Shown here one piece after another: positions 8,979 through 15,967 of a DNA stretch of 39,241 nucleotides. Source of the stretch: Geothermobacter hydrogeniphilus. Lineage in GTDB: Bacteria; Desulfobacterota; Desulfuromonadia; Desulfuromonadales; Geothermobacteraceae. The translations under genes and the position numbers were made by a program. The stretch lies in NCBI RefSeq assembly GCF_002898515.1, contig NZ_PPFX01000041.1, forward strand, positions 1 through 39,241, in the 5' to 3' direction. The notes beneath the pieces are model-generated. The model had not been told where the DNA came from. It did not search any database and was given only the letters and a program-made list of their open reading frames with translations. Position 1 is the first letter of the stretch. Every line of letters begins with the position of its first letter.

Positions 8979-9053
8979 TGGGGTGTCGCCAAGTGGTAAG
9001 GCAGCGGACTCTGACTCCGCCATTCGGGGGTTCAAATCCTCCCACCCCAGCCA
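8979..9053 (+). tRNA. tRNA-Gln(CTG)
   Basis: A 75-base cloverleaf. TGGGGTG (8979-8985) pairs with CACCCCA (9043-9049). The anticodon stem GCGGA/TCCGC encloses loop CTCTGAC, giving anticodon CTG for Gln codon CAG. The discriminator is G, and CCA is encoded (9051-9053). The weak first pair (U-A) is typical of tRNA-Gln. Confidence 0.95.
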
Positions 9054-9107
9054 TTCATTACAGCTTCGGCTGTTCATATAGAAACCGGCTTCCCTGAGGG
9101 GGAGCTA

Positions 9108-9136
9108 AAGGTGGAGTCATCGACTCCACCTTTTTT
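9108..9136 (+). terminator. Rho-independent terminator after tRNA-Gln
   Basis: AAGGTGGAGTC (9108-9118) pairs with GACTCCACCTT (9122-9132) around a minimal 3-base loop and runs into a six-T tract. It is 55 bases downstream of the tRNA. Confidence 0.9.
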
Positions 9137-9140
9137 ATTA

Positions 9141-9280
9141 AGGGCGCCGGCTTTTTCATCAACTCTGCGTTGCAGGCTCGCTTCGCTTGTGCGACGTAGC
9201 TGCCGCTACGCCTCCGCGCTCATCGAGACTGCGCCTTGATTTGATAAAAAATCCGACGCCTTGGGACTGTGGTGCGGGCT
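9141..9280 (+). repeat. Fold-back intergenic repeat, copy B
   Basis: About 140 bp, close to copies A (2753) and C (23519). The outer inverted arms (about 9143-9162 and 9240-9262) end in GGCGCCGG and CCGACGCC. The central CGTAGC-TGCC-GCTACG hairpin is intact, and the conserved extension past the right arm is present. It begins directly after the tRNA-Gln terminator, just as copy A follows the tRNA-Cys terminator. Confidence 0.88.
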
Positions 9281-9379
9281 GGTACATCACCTCGTTGCGC
9301 TTGCAAAGAATTTTATGACCGTTGCGGTTTTGTCGGCTACACTGTCAGGACCACTGCTCGACAGGGGAGGAGCGAAATC

Positions 9380-9460
9380 ATGATGTTTGCCAATATCCTG
9401 TTCATCCTGCTGGTCGGCCTGCTGATTACCGGGCTGGTCTTCCTCGCGAAACGCAAGTAA
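9380..9460 (+). CDS. Putative 26-residue single-span membrane microprotein
   Basis: A 26-codon frame starts MMFAN, continues as an unbroken hydrophobic stretch (ILFILLVGLLITGLVFLA, about residues 5-22) and ends with the basic tail KRK before TAA. A strong ribosome site, GGGGAGGAG, lies 8 bases upstream of the first ATG. That site and the textbook transmembrane-plus-basic-tail layout suggest a real small inner-membrane protein. I do not recognise a family; small subunits such as KdpF or cytochrome oxidase accessory peptides look alike, but no partner operon is adjacent. It stands alone between repeat copy B and the aminotransferase promoter. Confidence 0.6.
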   Translation: MMFANILFILLVGLLITGLVFLAKRK

Positions 9461-9536
9461 AGCCCGTTTCTCCCTGCCGGGTTTTCCGGCAAAAAGGAAC
9501 CCTTTTACGCATCGCGGCGTCGTTCTCCCGTGAAGA

Positions 9537-9565
9537 TTGACAACCCCGTAAGGGGCTGTTTTAAT
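9537..9565 (+). promoter_or_regulatory. Promoter of the aminotransferase gene with palindromic spacer
   Basis: A perfect -35 TTGACA (9537-9542) and -10 TTTAAT (9560-9565) are 17 bases apart. The spacer contains the inverted repeat CCCC-GTAA-GGGG (9544-9555), which could be an operator half-site pair or chance. The gene start is 45 bases downstream. Confidence 0.7.
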
Positions 9566-9609
9566 AGCCGCCGATCATTCAAACCGCACTTTTTCAACTG
9601 GAGGAGTCA

Positions 9610-10911
9610 ATGAATCCGCTGGCGCAGGAACTCAACGAGCTGATTGCCAAGGACAACCCCCGGGTCCTGGAGATGCTCTCCGACCTCGGCCGCAACCTCT
9701 TTTTCCCCAGGGGCATCCTGACCCAGTCGGCGGAAGCCAAGGAAAAAGCCCATAAATTCAACGCCACCATCGGTATCGCCACCGAAGACGGCGGTCCCAT
9801 GTACCTGCAGTGCATCCAGGACAAGTTGGGAGCTTTCGATCCGAAGGATATCTATCCCTACGCGCCACCCGCGGGGAAGCCTGAATTGCGGAAGCTCTGG
9901 CGCGAGAAGATGCTGCGGGAAAACCCCTCGCTTCAGGGACGGCAGTTCAGCAATCCTGTCGTCACCAATGCCCTGACCCATGGGCTGGCGATCGTTGCCG
10001 ACATGTTTATCGACGCCGGTGACCACCTGGTCATGCCCGACATGATGTGGGGCAACTACAACCTGACCTTCAGCGTCCGTCGTGGCGGCGTGATCAGAAA
10101 ATACAACACCTTCACCGAGACCGGCGGCTTCGATGTCGCGGCTTTCAAGTCCGAATTGCGGAAAACCGCCGACGAAAAGGGCAAGGCGCTGGTGCTGCTC
10201 AACTTCCCCAACAATCCGAGCGGCTACACTCCGACCGAAGCTGAAGGACAGGCGATCGTCGAGGCGATCGTCGAGGTGGCCGAGTCGGGCTGCAATATCA
10301 TCGCCGTGACCGATGATGCCTATTTCGGGCTTTTCTACGAGGACTCCCTGACCGAATCGCTCTTCGGCCGTCTCGCCAACCTTCATCCGCGGGTGTTGGC
10401 GGTCAAACTCGACGGTGCGACCAAGGAAGAGTACGTTTGGGGGTTCCGCACCGGATTCATTACCTTCGCCGCCGGCGCAAGCGGGCAGGATGATCTGCTG
10501 ACGGCCCTTGAGAAGAAGACCATGGGCATCATCCGGGCGACCATTTCCAACTGTCCCCATCCGAGTCAGACCTTCGTTATCGAGGCCCTCAGATCGGCTG
10601 ACTTCCTTGCCCAGAAAGCGTCCAAGTACCAGACCATGAAGGGGCGCGCGCTCAAGGTCAAGGAAGTGCTTGACCGGGGTGAGTATGCCGACGCGTTCAG
10701 CTATTACCCCTTCAACTCCGGTTATTTCATGTGTCTCAAGTTGAAAACAGTAGAGGCTGAGAAACTGAGACTGCATCTGCTTGACAAGTACGGAGTCGGC
10801 GCCATCTCGATCGGTTCGACGGACCTGCGGGTCGCTTTCTCCTGTATCGCCGAGGAGGATATCCCCGAACTGTTCAGCCTGATCTACCAGGCGGTCAAGG
10901 ACATCGAGTGA
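9610..10911 (+). CDS. PLP-dependent class I/II aminotransferase
   Basis: 433 residues with the fold-type I aminotransferase pattern. NFPNNPSG (about residues 198-205) is the substrate/PLP Asn motif. TDDAYFG (234-240) supplies the PLP-pyridine Asp and the Tyr. K272 in DGATKEEY is the likely Schiff-base lysine, and R280 is in VWGFRTGF. The protein probably transfers an amino group between an amino acid and a 2-oxo acid in the cytoplasm. The active-site order resembles aromatic/branched-chain and alanine-type enzymes, but the substrate is not decidable. A GGAGGAG ribosome site lies 5 bases from the ATG. The gene has its own promoter and terminator, so it is monocistronic. Confidence 0.88.
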   Translation: MNPLAQELNELIAKDNPRVLEMLSDLGRNLFFPRGILTQSAEAKEKAHKFNATIGIATEDGGPMYLQCIQDKLGAFDPKDIYPYAPPAGKPELRKLWREKMLRENPSLQGRQFSNPVVTNALTHGLAIVADMFIDAGDHLVMPDMMWGNYNLTFSVRRGGVIRKYNTFTETGGFDVAAFKSELRKTADEKGKALVLLNFPNNPSGYTPTEAEGQAIVEAIVEVAESGCNIIAVTDDAYFGLFYEDSLTESLFGRLANLHPRVLAVKLDGATKEEYVWGFRTGFITFAAGASGQDDLLTALEKKTMGIIRATISNCPHPSQTFVIEALRSADFLAQKASKYQTMKGRALKVKEVLDRGEYADAFSYYPFNSGYFMCLKLKTVEAEKLRLHLLDKYGVGAISIGSTDLRVAFSCIAEEDIPELFSLIYQAVKDIE

Positions 10912-10915
10912 CAAC

Positions 10916-10944
10916 AAAGGGGCCCGCTGATGCGGGCCCCTTTT
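10916..10944 (+). terminator. Rho-independent terminator after the aminotransferase
   Basis: AAAGGGGCCCGC (10916-10927) pairs with GCGGGCCCC plus T's (10932-10944) across a 4-base loop. It begins 5 bases after the stop codon and ends about 10 bases before the next gene's likely start. Confidence 0.9.
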
Positions 10945-10954
10945 GTTTACAATC

Positions 10955-12259
10955 ATGAACAAGCTTCAGCATGACATGCTTTCCCTCCCGGGATTTCGGA
11001 CCCTGCTGGAATACGCCGGCCAGATCCCGGTTTTTCTGGTCGGCGGCGCTCTGCGTGACTGGCAGTTCGGGCAGCCGGTCAAGGATGTCGACCTGGCAAC
11101 CGACGGAAACCCGACCGCCCTGGCGCAGGAATTCGCCCGGCACACCGGGGGAAGCTGGTTCTGGCTTGATCGACAACGTTGCCAGAGCCGGGTGGTATTG
11201 AAATGCGGCAGCGAAACCTTCAGTTACGATTTTTCTCCGTTGCGGGCCGCCACCATCGAGACGGATCTCGCCGACCGCGACTTTACTCTCAACGCCATGG
11301 CGGTGAAACTGGGCGGCAAAGACTGGGCCCTGATTGATCCCTGCGGTGCCGGGGAAGATATCCGCGACCGGCGTCTGCGGGTGTGCAGTCCGGATTCCCT
11401 GCGTAATGATCCTCTGCGGGTTCTGCGCGGCGTTCGCTTTGCCCTGCAGTTCAACCTCGTCCCGACAACCGGGACTGAAGCCGCCATGGTTCGTGACGCC
11501 GGCCTGCTGACCGGGATCCCCGGCGAGAGGATTCATGCCGAGTTGGCCGTTATCCTGAATACCCCGGGCAGCAGTCGCATCCTGCCGCTCTGGTTCGCTC
11601 TCGACCTGATGCCGGTGTTGTTCGGTTTTTCCTGTTCTGTCGACTTCGGTCGGCAGCTCGCGCAGCAGTTTGACCGGCTGGAACAGACGCTCAGCCAGGG
11701 CCCGGCCTGGCTGCATGAGCTCGCCGCGGGAACCGTTGCCAACAACTTCAGTCGTTTGGCGCTGTTGAAACTGCATCTTATGCTCTCCGGAACTCCGGGA
11801 GCGGACAAGGGACGCAGCGCGCAGGTTGCCGACCGCCTGTGTCTCGGCAGGCGCAACGCGACCGCCCTGAACGGCCTGCTGCACATCGGTGACTGCCTGC
11901 CTTGCCCACGCCGTCGCCGCGCGCAGCGACTCTGGCTGGAAGACCTGCCGGGAAATCCGCGGGTCAGCCTGCTCGGACTGCTGCTTGACAGCGTTTCGGA
12001 GCAGACCTGCCACCTTCATCTCGACCGCCTTGACCCACGGGTGCTGAAGGACCTGGACAAGGAGCCGCCCGAACCGCTGATCCCGGTGGCCAGGATGATG
12101 GACCGCTTCGGTTTCAGACCCGGACCGGAACTCGGTCGGGCCCTGGCGGAATTGCGCCGGATGGAGATCCTGGAACAGATAAAGACCTCTCGTGAAGCCG
12201 AAGCGCACCTGCTCAGGGGAAAGCAAAAAGCCATTGACAAAGGCGAGTCTGCTCCCTAG
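10955..12259 (+). CDS. CCA-adding enzyme / poly(A) polymerase family nucleotidyltransferase
   Basis: 434 residues from the ATG at 10955. The class II nucleotidyltransferase head is clear: FLVGGALRDW (GGxxRD, about residues 26-35), KDVDLATDG (DxD metal site, about 42-50), a second block DRDFTLNAMAV, and RNDPLRVLRGVRFALQFNL. The C-terminal half is a helical tRNA- or RNA-binding body without an evident HD domain. It probably repairs or adds tRNA 3' CCA ends or polyadenylates RNA; the two activities cannot be separated by eye. The start is uncertain: no ribosome site precedes 10955, and in-frame TTG 10943 and ATG 10973 are alternatives. The gene abuts the preceding terminator, and its stop overlaps the -10 of the tRNA-Gly promoter. 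Confidence 0.88.
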   Translation: MNKLQHDMLSLPGFRTLLEYAGQIPVFLVGGALRDWQFGQPVKDVDLATDGNPTALAQEFARHTGGSWFWLDRQRCQSRVVLKCGSETFSYDFSPLRAATIETDLADRDFTLNAMAVKLGGKDWALIDPCGAGEDIRDRRLRVCSPDSLRNDPLRVLRGVRFALQFNLVPTTGTEAAMVRDAGLLTGIPGERIHAELAVILNTPGSSRILPLWFALDLMPVLFGFSCSVDFGRQLAQQFDRLEQTLSQGPAWLHELAAGTVANNFSRLALLKLHLMLSGTPGADKGRSAQVADRLCLGRRNATALNGLLHIGDCLPCPRRRRAQRLWLEDLPGNPRVSLLGLLLDSVSEQTCHLHLDRLDPRVLKDLDKEPPEPLIPVARMMDRFGFRPGPELGRALAELRRMEILEQIKTSREAEAHLLRGKQKAIDKGESAP

Positions 12260-12262
12260 AAT
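12234..12262 (+). promoter_or_regulatory. Promoter of tRNA-Gly
   Basis: A perfect -35 TTGACA (12234-12239), 17-base spacer and -10 TAGAAT (12257-12262). The whole promoter lies over the last codons and stop of the nucleotidyltransferase gene, 14 bases ahead of the tRNA. Confidence 0.8.
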
Positions 12263-12275
12263 GACCTCCTCTTTC

Positions 12276-12350
<75 letters not shown>

Positions 12351-12358
12351 GATGATCT

Positions 12359-12391
12359 CGCCCTGGCCCATATTCGGGCCGGGGCGTTTTT
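12359..12391 (+). terminator. Rho-independent terminator after tRNA-Gly
   Basis: An 11-bp stem, CGCCCTGGCCC (12359-12369) with GGGCCGGGGCG (12376-12386), includes one G-U pair and a 6-base loop and is followed by five T's. Confidence 0.92.
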
Positions 12392-12441
12392 GTTCCGCCG
12401 CTGGCGGTGGCGAAGTCTTTGTGGCAGAATAGAACGGAACC

Positions 12442-12630
12442 ATGACTGACAAGACCCGACGATTAACCATCAAATGTCCCCGCTGCGGGGTGTTGACTGA
12501 TTATTACGGCAACGAACATCGCCCCTTCTGCTCGGAAAGGTGCCGGCTGATTGATCTCGGCTGCTGGGCCGAGGAAGAGTACCGCATCGCCGGCCGACCC
12601 GTGCCGCAGGAATCGGATTCACCAACCTGA
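12442..12630 (+). CDS. yacG: DNA gyrase inhibitor YacG-type zinc protein
   Basis: 62 residues, the usual size for YacG. The zinc knuckle is complete: CPRCG (CxxC, residues 13-17), then [13 protein letters not shown] (CxxxC), followed by the family's acidic WAEEEYRI stretch. YacG of Escherichia coli binds GyrB and inhibits gyrase. The gene ends 9 bases before queD, and the queD ribosome site lies at its stop. A tRNA-Gly terminator lies upstream, so it probably heads the yacG-queD-queE-creatininase unit, although I see no clear promoter in the roughly 50-base gap. Confidence 0.9.
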   Translation: MTDKTRRLTIKCPRCGVLTDYYGNEHRPFCSERCRLIDLGCWAEEEYRIAGRPVPQESDSPT

Positions 12631-12639
12631 GGAGCCTCC

Positions 12640-13011
12640 ATGTACCGATTGACCATACAGACCCAGTTTGCCGCCGCCCACAACCTGGTCAACTACCAGG
12701 GTGACTGCGAAAACCTCCATGGTCACAACTGGAAGGTTGAAGTCCGGGTGGCGGCGCGTGAACTGGACAAGTCCGGGCTCGGCATCGATTTCAAGGTTCT
12801 CAAGCACCGGACCAACGCGGTGCTTGACAGTCTGGACCATAAGTATCTCAATAAACTTGAACCTTTTCTTGATCTCAGTCCTTCATCGGAAAATATCGCC
12901 CGTTACCTGTTCGAACAACTCGGTGAACTGCTGAATACCGACAATGTCACCGTCGAGCAGGTCAATGTCTGGGAGTCGGACAATGCCTGTGCCAGCTACA
13001 GCCTCGACTGA
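12640..13011 (+). CDS. queD: 6-carboxy-5,6,7,8-tetrahydropterin synthase
   Basis: 123 residues. A member of the PTPS/QueD family that converts dihydroneopterin triphosphate to 6-carboxytetrahydropterin in queuosine precursor synthesis. The zinc His appears in FAAAHNL (H near residue 11), with the HGHNW pair at about residues 28-32. DKSGLGIDFKVLK and DHKYLN follow, with the catalytic-type PSSENIARYLF and the C-terminal VNVWESDNACASY. GAGGAG sits just upstream of the ATG. Its last 29 bases overlap the start of queE. Confidence 0.94.
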   Translation: MYRLTIQTQFAAAHNLVNYQGDCENLHGHNWKVEVRVAARELDKSGLGIDFKVLKHRTNAVLDSLDHKYLNKLEPFLDLSPSSENIARYLFEQLGELLNTDNVTVEQVNVWESDNACASYSLD

Positions 13012-13744
13012 ACTGCCCCTGGTCGAATGTTTCTCCTCCCTGCAGGGGGAAGGGTTGCACATCGGTCGCCGCCAGGTTTTCCTCCGCCTGGGCGGCTGCA
13101 ATCTCAACTGCGGCTACTGCGATACCGACTTCAGAATCTGCGATACCTGCCGCTTCGAGACGGCTCCCGGTTCGGGACGTTTCAAGGCAGTTCCCAACCC
13201 GGTCTCCGCCGAGACTCTCTGCGCCTTGCTCGACCAGTGGCTGGTCCTTGCACCGAACCTCCACCATGCCCTGTCGCTGACCGGCGGCGAACCGCTGCTG
13301 CATGCCGATGCTCTGAACGACTGGCTGCCGGTCCTTGCTGAACGACTGCCGATTCACCTGGAAACCAATGGTACCCTTTATCAGTGTCTACCGGCCCTGA
13401 TGCCGCATTTGACATTTCTTTCCATCGATCTGAAGCTGGAGGCCACCACCGGCACCCCGACCCCCTGGAACGAGCATCGGCATTTTCTTCAGGCGGCCCG
13501 GAGTCGTCCCGCCCAGGTCAAGATCGTCGTTGACACCGGCCAGGATGAAGAGGAACTGGTGCAGGGCGCGACCCTGGTTGAAGAACTGTTGCCCGCGGCC
13601 CCGCTCTTTCTGCAGCCGGTGACCCGTGACGGCGGTCCCGACGTCAGCGGTGAGCAGCTGCTCGCCTGGCAGCAGCTGCTTTCCCGCCATCACCCCGATA
13701 CCCGGGTTGTGCCGCAGATCCATCCGCTGCTCAGGGTCGACTAG
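12983..13744 (+). CDS. queE: 7-carboxy-7-deazaguanine synthase (radical SAM)
   Basis: About 253 residues from ATG 12983. It catalyses the ring contraction from 6-carboxytetrahydropterin to 7-carboxy-7-deazaguanine. FSSLQGEGLHIGRRQVFLR leads into the radical SAM cluster motif CNLNCGYCDTD (CxxxCxxC). SLTGGEPLL (the GGE motif) and HLETNGT follow, as expected for QueE. An insertion between the cluster motif and GGE (about 13140-13200, including ICDTCRFET) is typical of the longer QueE type. The start lies inside queD, so the two consecutive enzymes are probably coupled. In-frame upstream ATG 12944 would read deeper into queD and adds no family sequence; GTG 12989 is also possible. Confidence 0.93.
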   Translation: MPVPATASTELPLVECFSSLQGEGLHIGRRQVFLRLGGCNLNCGYCDTDFRICDTCRFETAPGSGRFKAVPNPVSAETLCALLDQWLVLAPNLHHALSLTGGEPLLHADALNDWLPVLAERLPIHLETNGTLYQCLPALMPHLTFLSIDLKLEATTGTPTPWNEHRHFLQAARSRPAQVKIVVDTGQDEEELVQGATLVEELLPAAPLFLQPVTRDGGPDVSGEQLLAWQQLLSRHHPDTRVVPQIHPLLRVD

Positions 13745-13746
13745 CC

Positions 13747-14478
13747 ATGTTGCTCGCCGACCTCACCATGCCCGAATTTGAGGCGGGCCTGCAACGGACC
13801 CGGACCATCATTCTGCCCTTCGGCGCCACCGAGGAGCATGGCCGGCACCTGCCGCTGTCAACCGACACCCTGATGGCCGAAACCCTGGCCGCCCGGGCCG
13901 CCGAACGAAGAAGGGTTTTTGTTGCTCCCGCCATTCCCTACGGTGTCTGCCGTTCGAGCAGCGGGCATCCCGGAACCATCAGCATCCGTGGTCTGACCCT
14001 GCGTGCCCTGGCGTGTGACCTGTTGCGGGACTATTATCGCCAGGGGCTGCGTCGCTTCATCCTGCTGAGCGGACATGCCGGTGGTACTCACAATGCGTTT
14101 CTGCTGGATGCAGGAGAAGAGATGCTGGACTGCCTCCCGGAAGCGGAAATCGCCGTCGTCACTGAACTCGACCTGGTGCGGGCGGATGCCGCGAACCTGA
14201 TTGAAACGCGCGGCGACTCGCACGCCGGCGAGATTGAAACCTCGCGTTTACTGCACAGTCATCCGCAGCTGGTCAAAGGAACGAGTGAACGGGAATTTCC
14301 CAATTTTCCGAAAGGATTGCTGGTTCGCGACAAGCGGTCCTGCTGGCCCGGCGGCGTCTGGGGCGATCCGGGCAAGGCTTGCGCGGAGAAGGGCAGGGCG
14401 ATCGAAGCGGCGGTCCTGGAAGGGTTGGTCAACCTGATCGACCGGCTGGAAACAGCCGATCAACACCTCAAACGATGA
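13747..14478 (+). CDS. Creatininase family amidohydrolase
   Basis: 243 residues. The creatininase/MftE-type fold shows in ILPFGATEEHGRHLPLSTD (about residues 19-37), with the metal-binding Glu and His, and the GHAGGTHN block (about 112-119). GDSHAGEIETS (about 157-167) carries further metal-site residues. Family members hydrolyse cyclic amides, including creatinine and formamide groups in cofactor pathways. It starts 2 bases after queE, so it could act in deazapurine or pterin metabolism, but that is inference from position. The substrate is unknown. Confidence 0.86.
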   Translation: MLLADLTMPEFEAGLQRTRTIILPFGATEEHGRHLPLSTDTLMAETLAARAAERRRVFVAPAIPYGVCRSSSGHPGTISIRGLTLRALACDLLRDYYRQGLRRFILLSGHAGGTHNAFLLDAGEEMLDCLPEAEIAVVTELDLVRADAANLIETRGDSHAGEIETSRLLHSHPQLVKGTSEREFPNFPKGLLVRDKRSCWPGGVWGDPGKACAEKGRAIEAAVLEGLVNLIDRLETADQHLKR

Positions 14479-14510
14479 TGAAATCCTGCTGACGGGCGGA
14501 CAAATGGGGG

Positions 14511-14708
14511 TTAGTTCCCGCTGATAACCTGGTTCAGTTCGGACAGCAGTTCGTCGACATCCACATGATGAACATTGGCACCGCCTTCAACCGCTTCGAA
14601 CTGGGCGATCTGACATTCATTGCAGTCGAGGCCGAACTTCTTGAAAACACTGATCGTCTGCGGATGCCTGCGGATAATCTCGCCGATCGTCATCTCTTTG
14701 CTGATCAT
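14511..14708 (-). CDS. DUF1858 domain protein (redox-disulfide domain)
   Basis: 65 residues, a stand-alone DUF1858 domain. It has TIGEIIRRHPQTISVFKKFG followed by the paired cysteines LDCNECQ (residues 29-32, CxxC-like). In larger proteins this domain accompanies ScdA/hybrid-cluster or iron-sulfur proteins and is thought to act as a redox disulfide or metal-delivery module. A strong GGGAGG lies 8 bases upstream of the ATG. It lies 21 bases downstream of coaD on the same strand, so the two are probably co-transcribed. Confidence 0.87.
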   Translation of the reverse strand: MISKEMTIGEIIRRHPQTISVFKKFGLDCNECQIAQFEAVEGGANVHHVDVDELLSELNQVISGN

Positions 14709-14729
14709 CTTTGCAACCTCCCTGAACTG

Positions 14730-15215
14730 TTAACGGGAAAATTTTTCACGCAACGCGGTCAGAACCGGTTCCGGCACCAGGGCATCGACATTGCCGCCGA
14801 GGGAGGCAACCTCCTTGACAATGGATGAACTGAGGTAACCGTAGTTTACTGATGTCATCATGAACAGGGTTTCGACTTCTTCGTGAACAGCGTGGTTCAT
14901 CTGGGCGATCTGGAATTCGTATTCGAAATCCGAAACCGCCCGCAATCCGCGAAGTATGACCCGGGCGCCCTGCGAGACCACGTAGTCGACCAGCAGCCCT
15001 TCAAAGGTGTCGACTTTCAGGCGCGGGTTTTCGGCAACAACCTGCTCAATCATGGCCAGACGCTCCCCGGTGGTGAAGAGCGATTTTTTCTCGGCATTCC
15101 GGGCGACCGCGATGATAACCTGGTCAAAAACCTCCAGACCGCGCTGAATGATATCCAGGTGCCCATTGGTAATCGGATCGAAGGATCCGGGGTAAACCGC
15201 TATGTGTTTTTTCAT
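14730..15215 (-). CDS. coaD: Phosphopantetheine adenylyltransferase
   Basis: 161 residues, the standard length. It adenylates 4'-phosphopantetheine to dephospho-CoA in the cytoplasm. The nucleotidyltransferase N-terminus is VYPGSFDPITNGHLDIIQRG (TxGH-type motif). ILRGLRAVSDFEYEFQIAQMN follows, and SSIVKEVASLGG (the SSS/T-x-K loop) sits near the C-terminus. Its ATG overlaps the rsmD stop in an ATGA, a common arrangement of this pair. Confidence 0.97.
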   Translation of the reverse strand: MKKHIAVYPGSFDPITNGHLDIIQRGLEVFDQVIIAVARNAEKKSLFTTGERLAMIEQVVAENPRLKVDTFEGLLVDYVVSQGARVILRGLRAVSDFEYEFQIAQMNHAVHEEVETLFMMTSVNYGYLSSSIVKEVASLGGNVDALVPEPVLTALREKFSR

Positions 15216-15778
15216 GTCACATCCAGGGGCTGAAAGAGTTCTATTCGGGTGCGCCCGAAAAGTCGTTCTTCAATCCGCTCCAGCCCTTCCGGGGGGATAC
15301 AGGGCTGATCCTGACGATCGGACTCGGCGACCACTATAGCATTTTTCTCCAGCAACCGTCCCTCAATCAACGCGGCCAGGGTGGGTTCGACCAGGTTGCG
15401 GGAGTAGGGGGGGTCGAGAAAAACAATTGTGAAGGGATTGCCGCCCCGCATCTCGTCCAGGGCAGCATCAACCGGACGACGGAGAATCCGGGCCCGGTCT
15501 GTCAGCCGGCAATGCTCCAGATTGGCACGAATCAACCGTTCAGCCTTACGGTCCCGGTCAACCAGTGTTGCGTGGACGGCGCCGCGACTGAGGGCTTCCA
15601 GCGCCATGGCGCCGCTGCCGGCAAAGAGGTCAAGAACCCGAGTCCCGCCACAACCTCCGAGTCTGCTGAACAACATGCTGAAAACAGCTTCCCGCACCCG
15701 GTCGGGAGTCGGCCTGATGTCCTGTCCGCTGAAACTGCCGAGTTTGCGCCCGCGAGCGCTTCCGCTGATAATTCTCAC
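15212..15778 (-). CDS. rsmD: 16S rRNA (guanine(966)-N(2))-methyltransferase
   Basis: 188 residues from GTG at 15776-15778. RIISGSARGRKL is the usual start of RsmD. RPTPDRVREAVFSML follows, then the SAM-binding VLDLFAGSGAMALEALSRGA and the catalytic DPPY in IVFLDPPYS. It methylates G966 of 16S rRNA. The GTG is preceded by GGAG at a proper distance. An upstream in-frame ATG (15829) would add 17 residues unlike the family, so I rejected it. It overlaps coaD by 4 bases. Confidence 0.95.
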   Translation of the reverse strand: MRIISGSARGRKLGSFSGQDIRPTPDRVREAVFSMLFSRLGGCGGTRVLDLFAGSGAMALEALSRGAVHATLVDRDRKAERLIRANLEHCRLTDRARILRRPVDAALDEMRGGNPFTIVFLDPPYSRNLVEPTLAALIEGRLLEKNAIVVAESDRQDQPCIPPEGLERIEERLFGRTRIELFQPLDVT

Positions 15779-15863
15779 TGTGACTCCATTTCGCAAATAC
15801 CTGAAAAAACTAGCATACTGACTCTGCAAGCGTCAAGATAATGCATCGTGGAGTGAAATCAGG

Positions 15864-15893
15864 TTGCAGGACGGGTTACGGCCTACATACAAT
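15864..15893 (+). promoter_or_regulatory. Promoter of dgt
   Basis: -35 TTGCAG (15864-15869), 18-base spacer and -10 TACAAT (15888-15893), about 75 bases ahead of the likely GTG start. Confidence 0.5.
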
Positions 15894-15967
15894 AGAAACT
15901 TAATCTGAGGTTGTTGATCAACGGTACAAGAACGGAGAGGTCACAACCCTTATCCCAGGAGCATCCC

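Noticed and set aside
12400-12441. Sigma-54-like promoter (GG/GC pairs) ahead of yacG.
   Set aside because: Spacing and the TTGC half do not fit the -24/-12 consensus; GC-rich sequence gives such pairs by chance.
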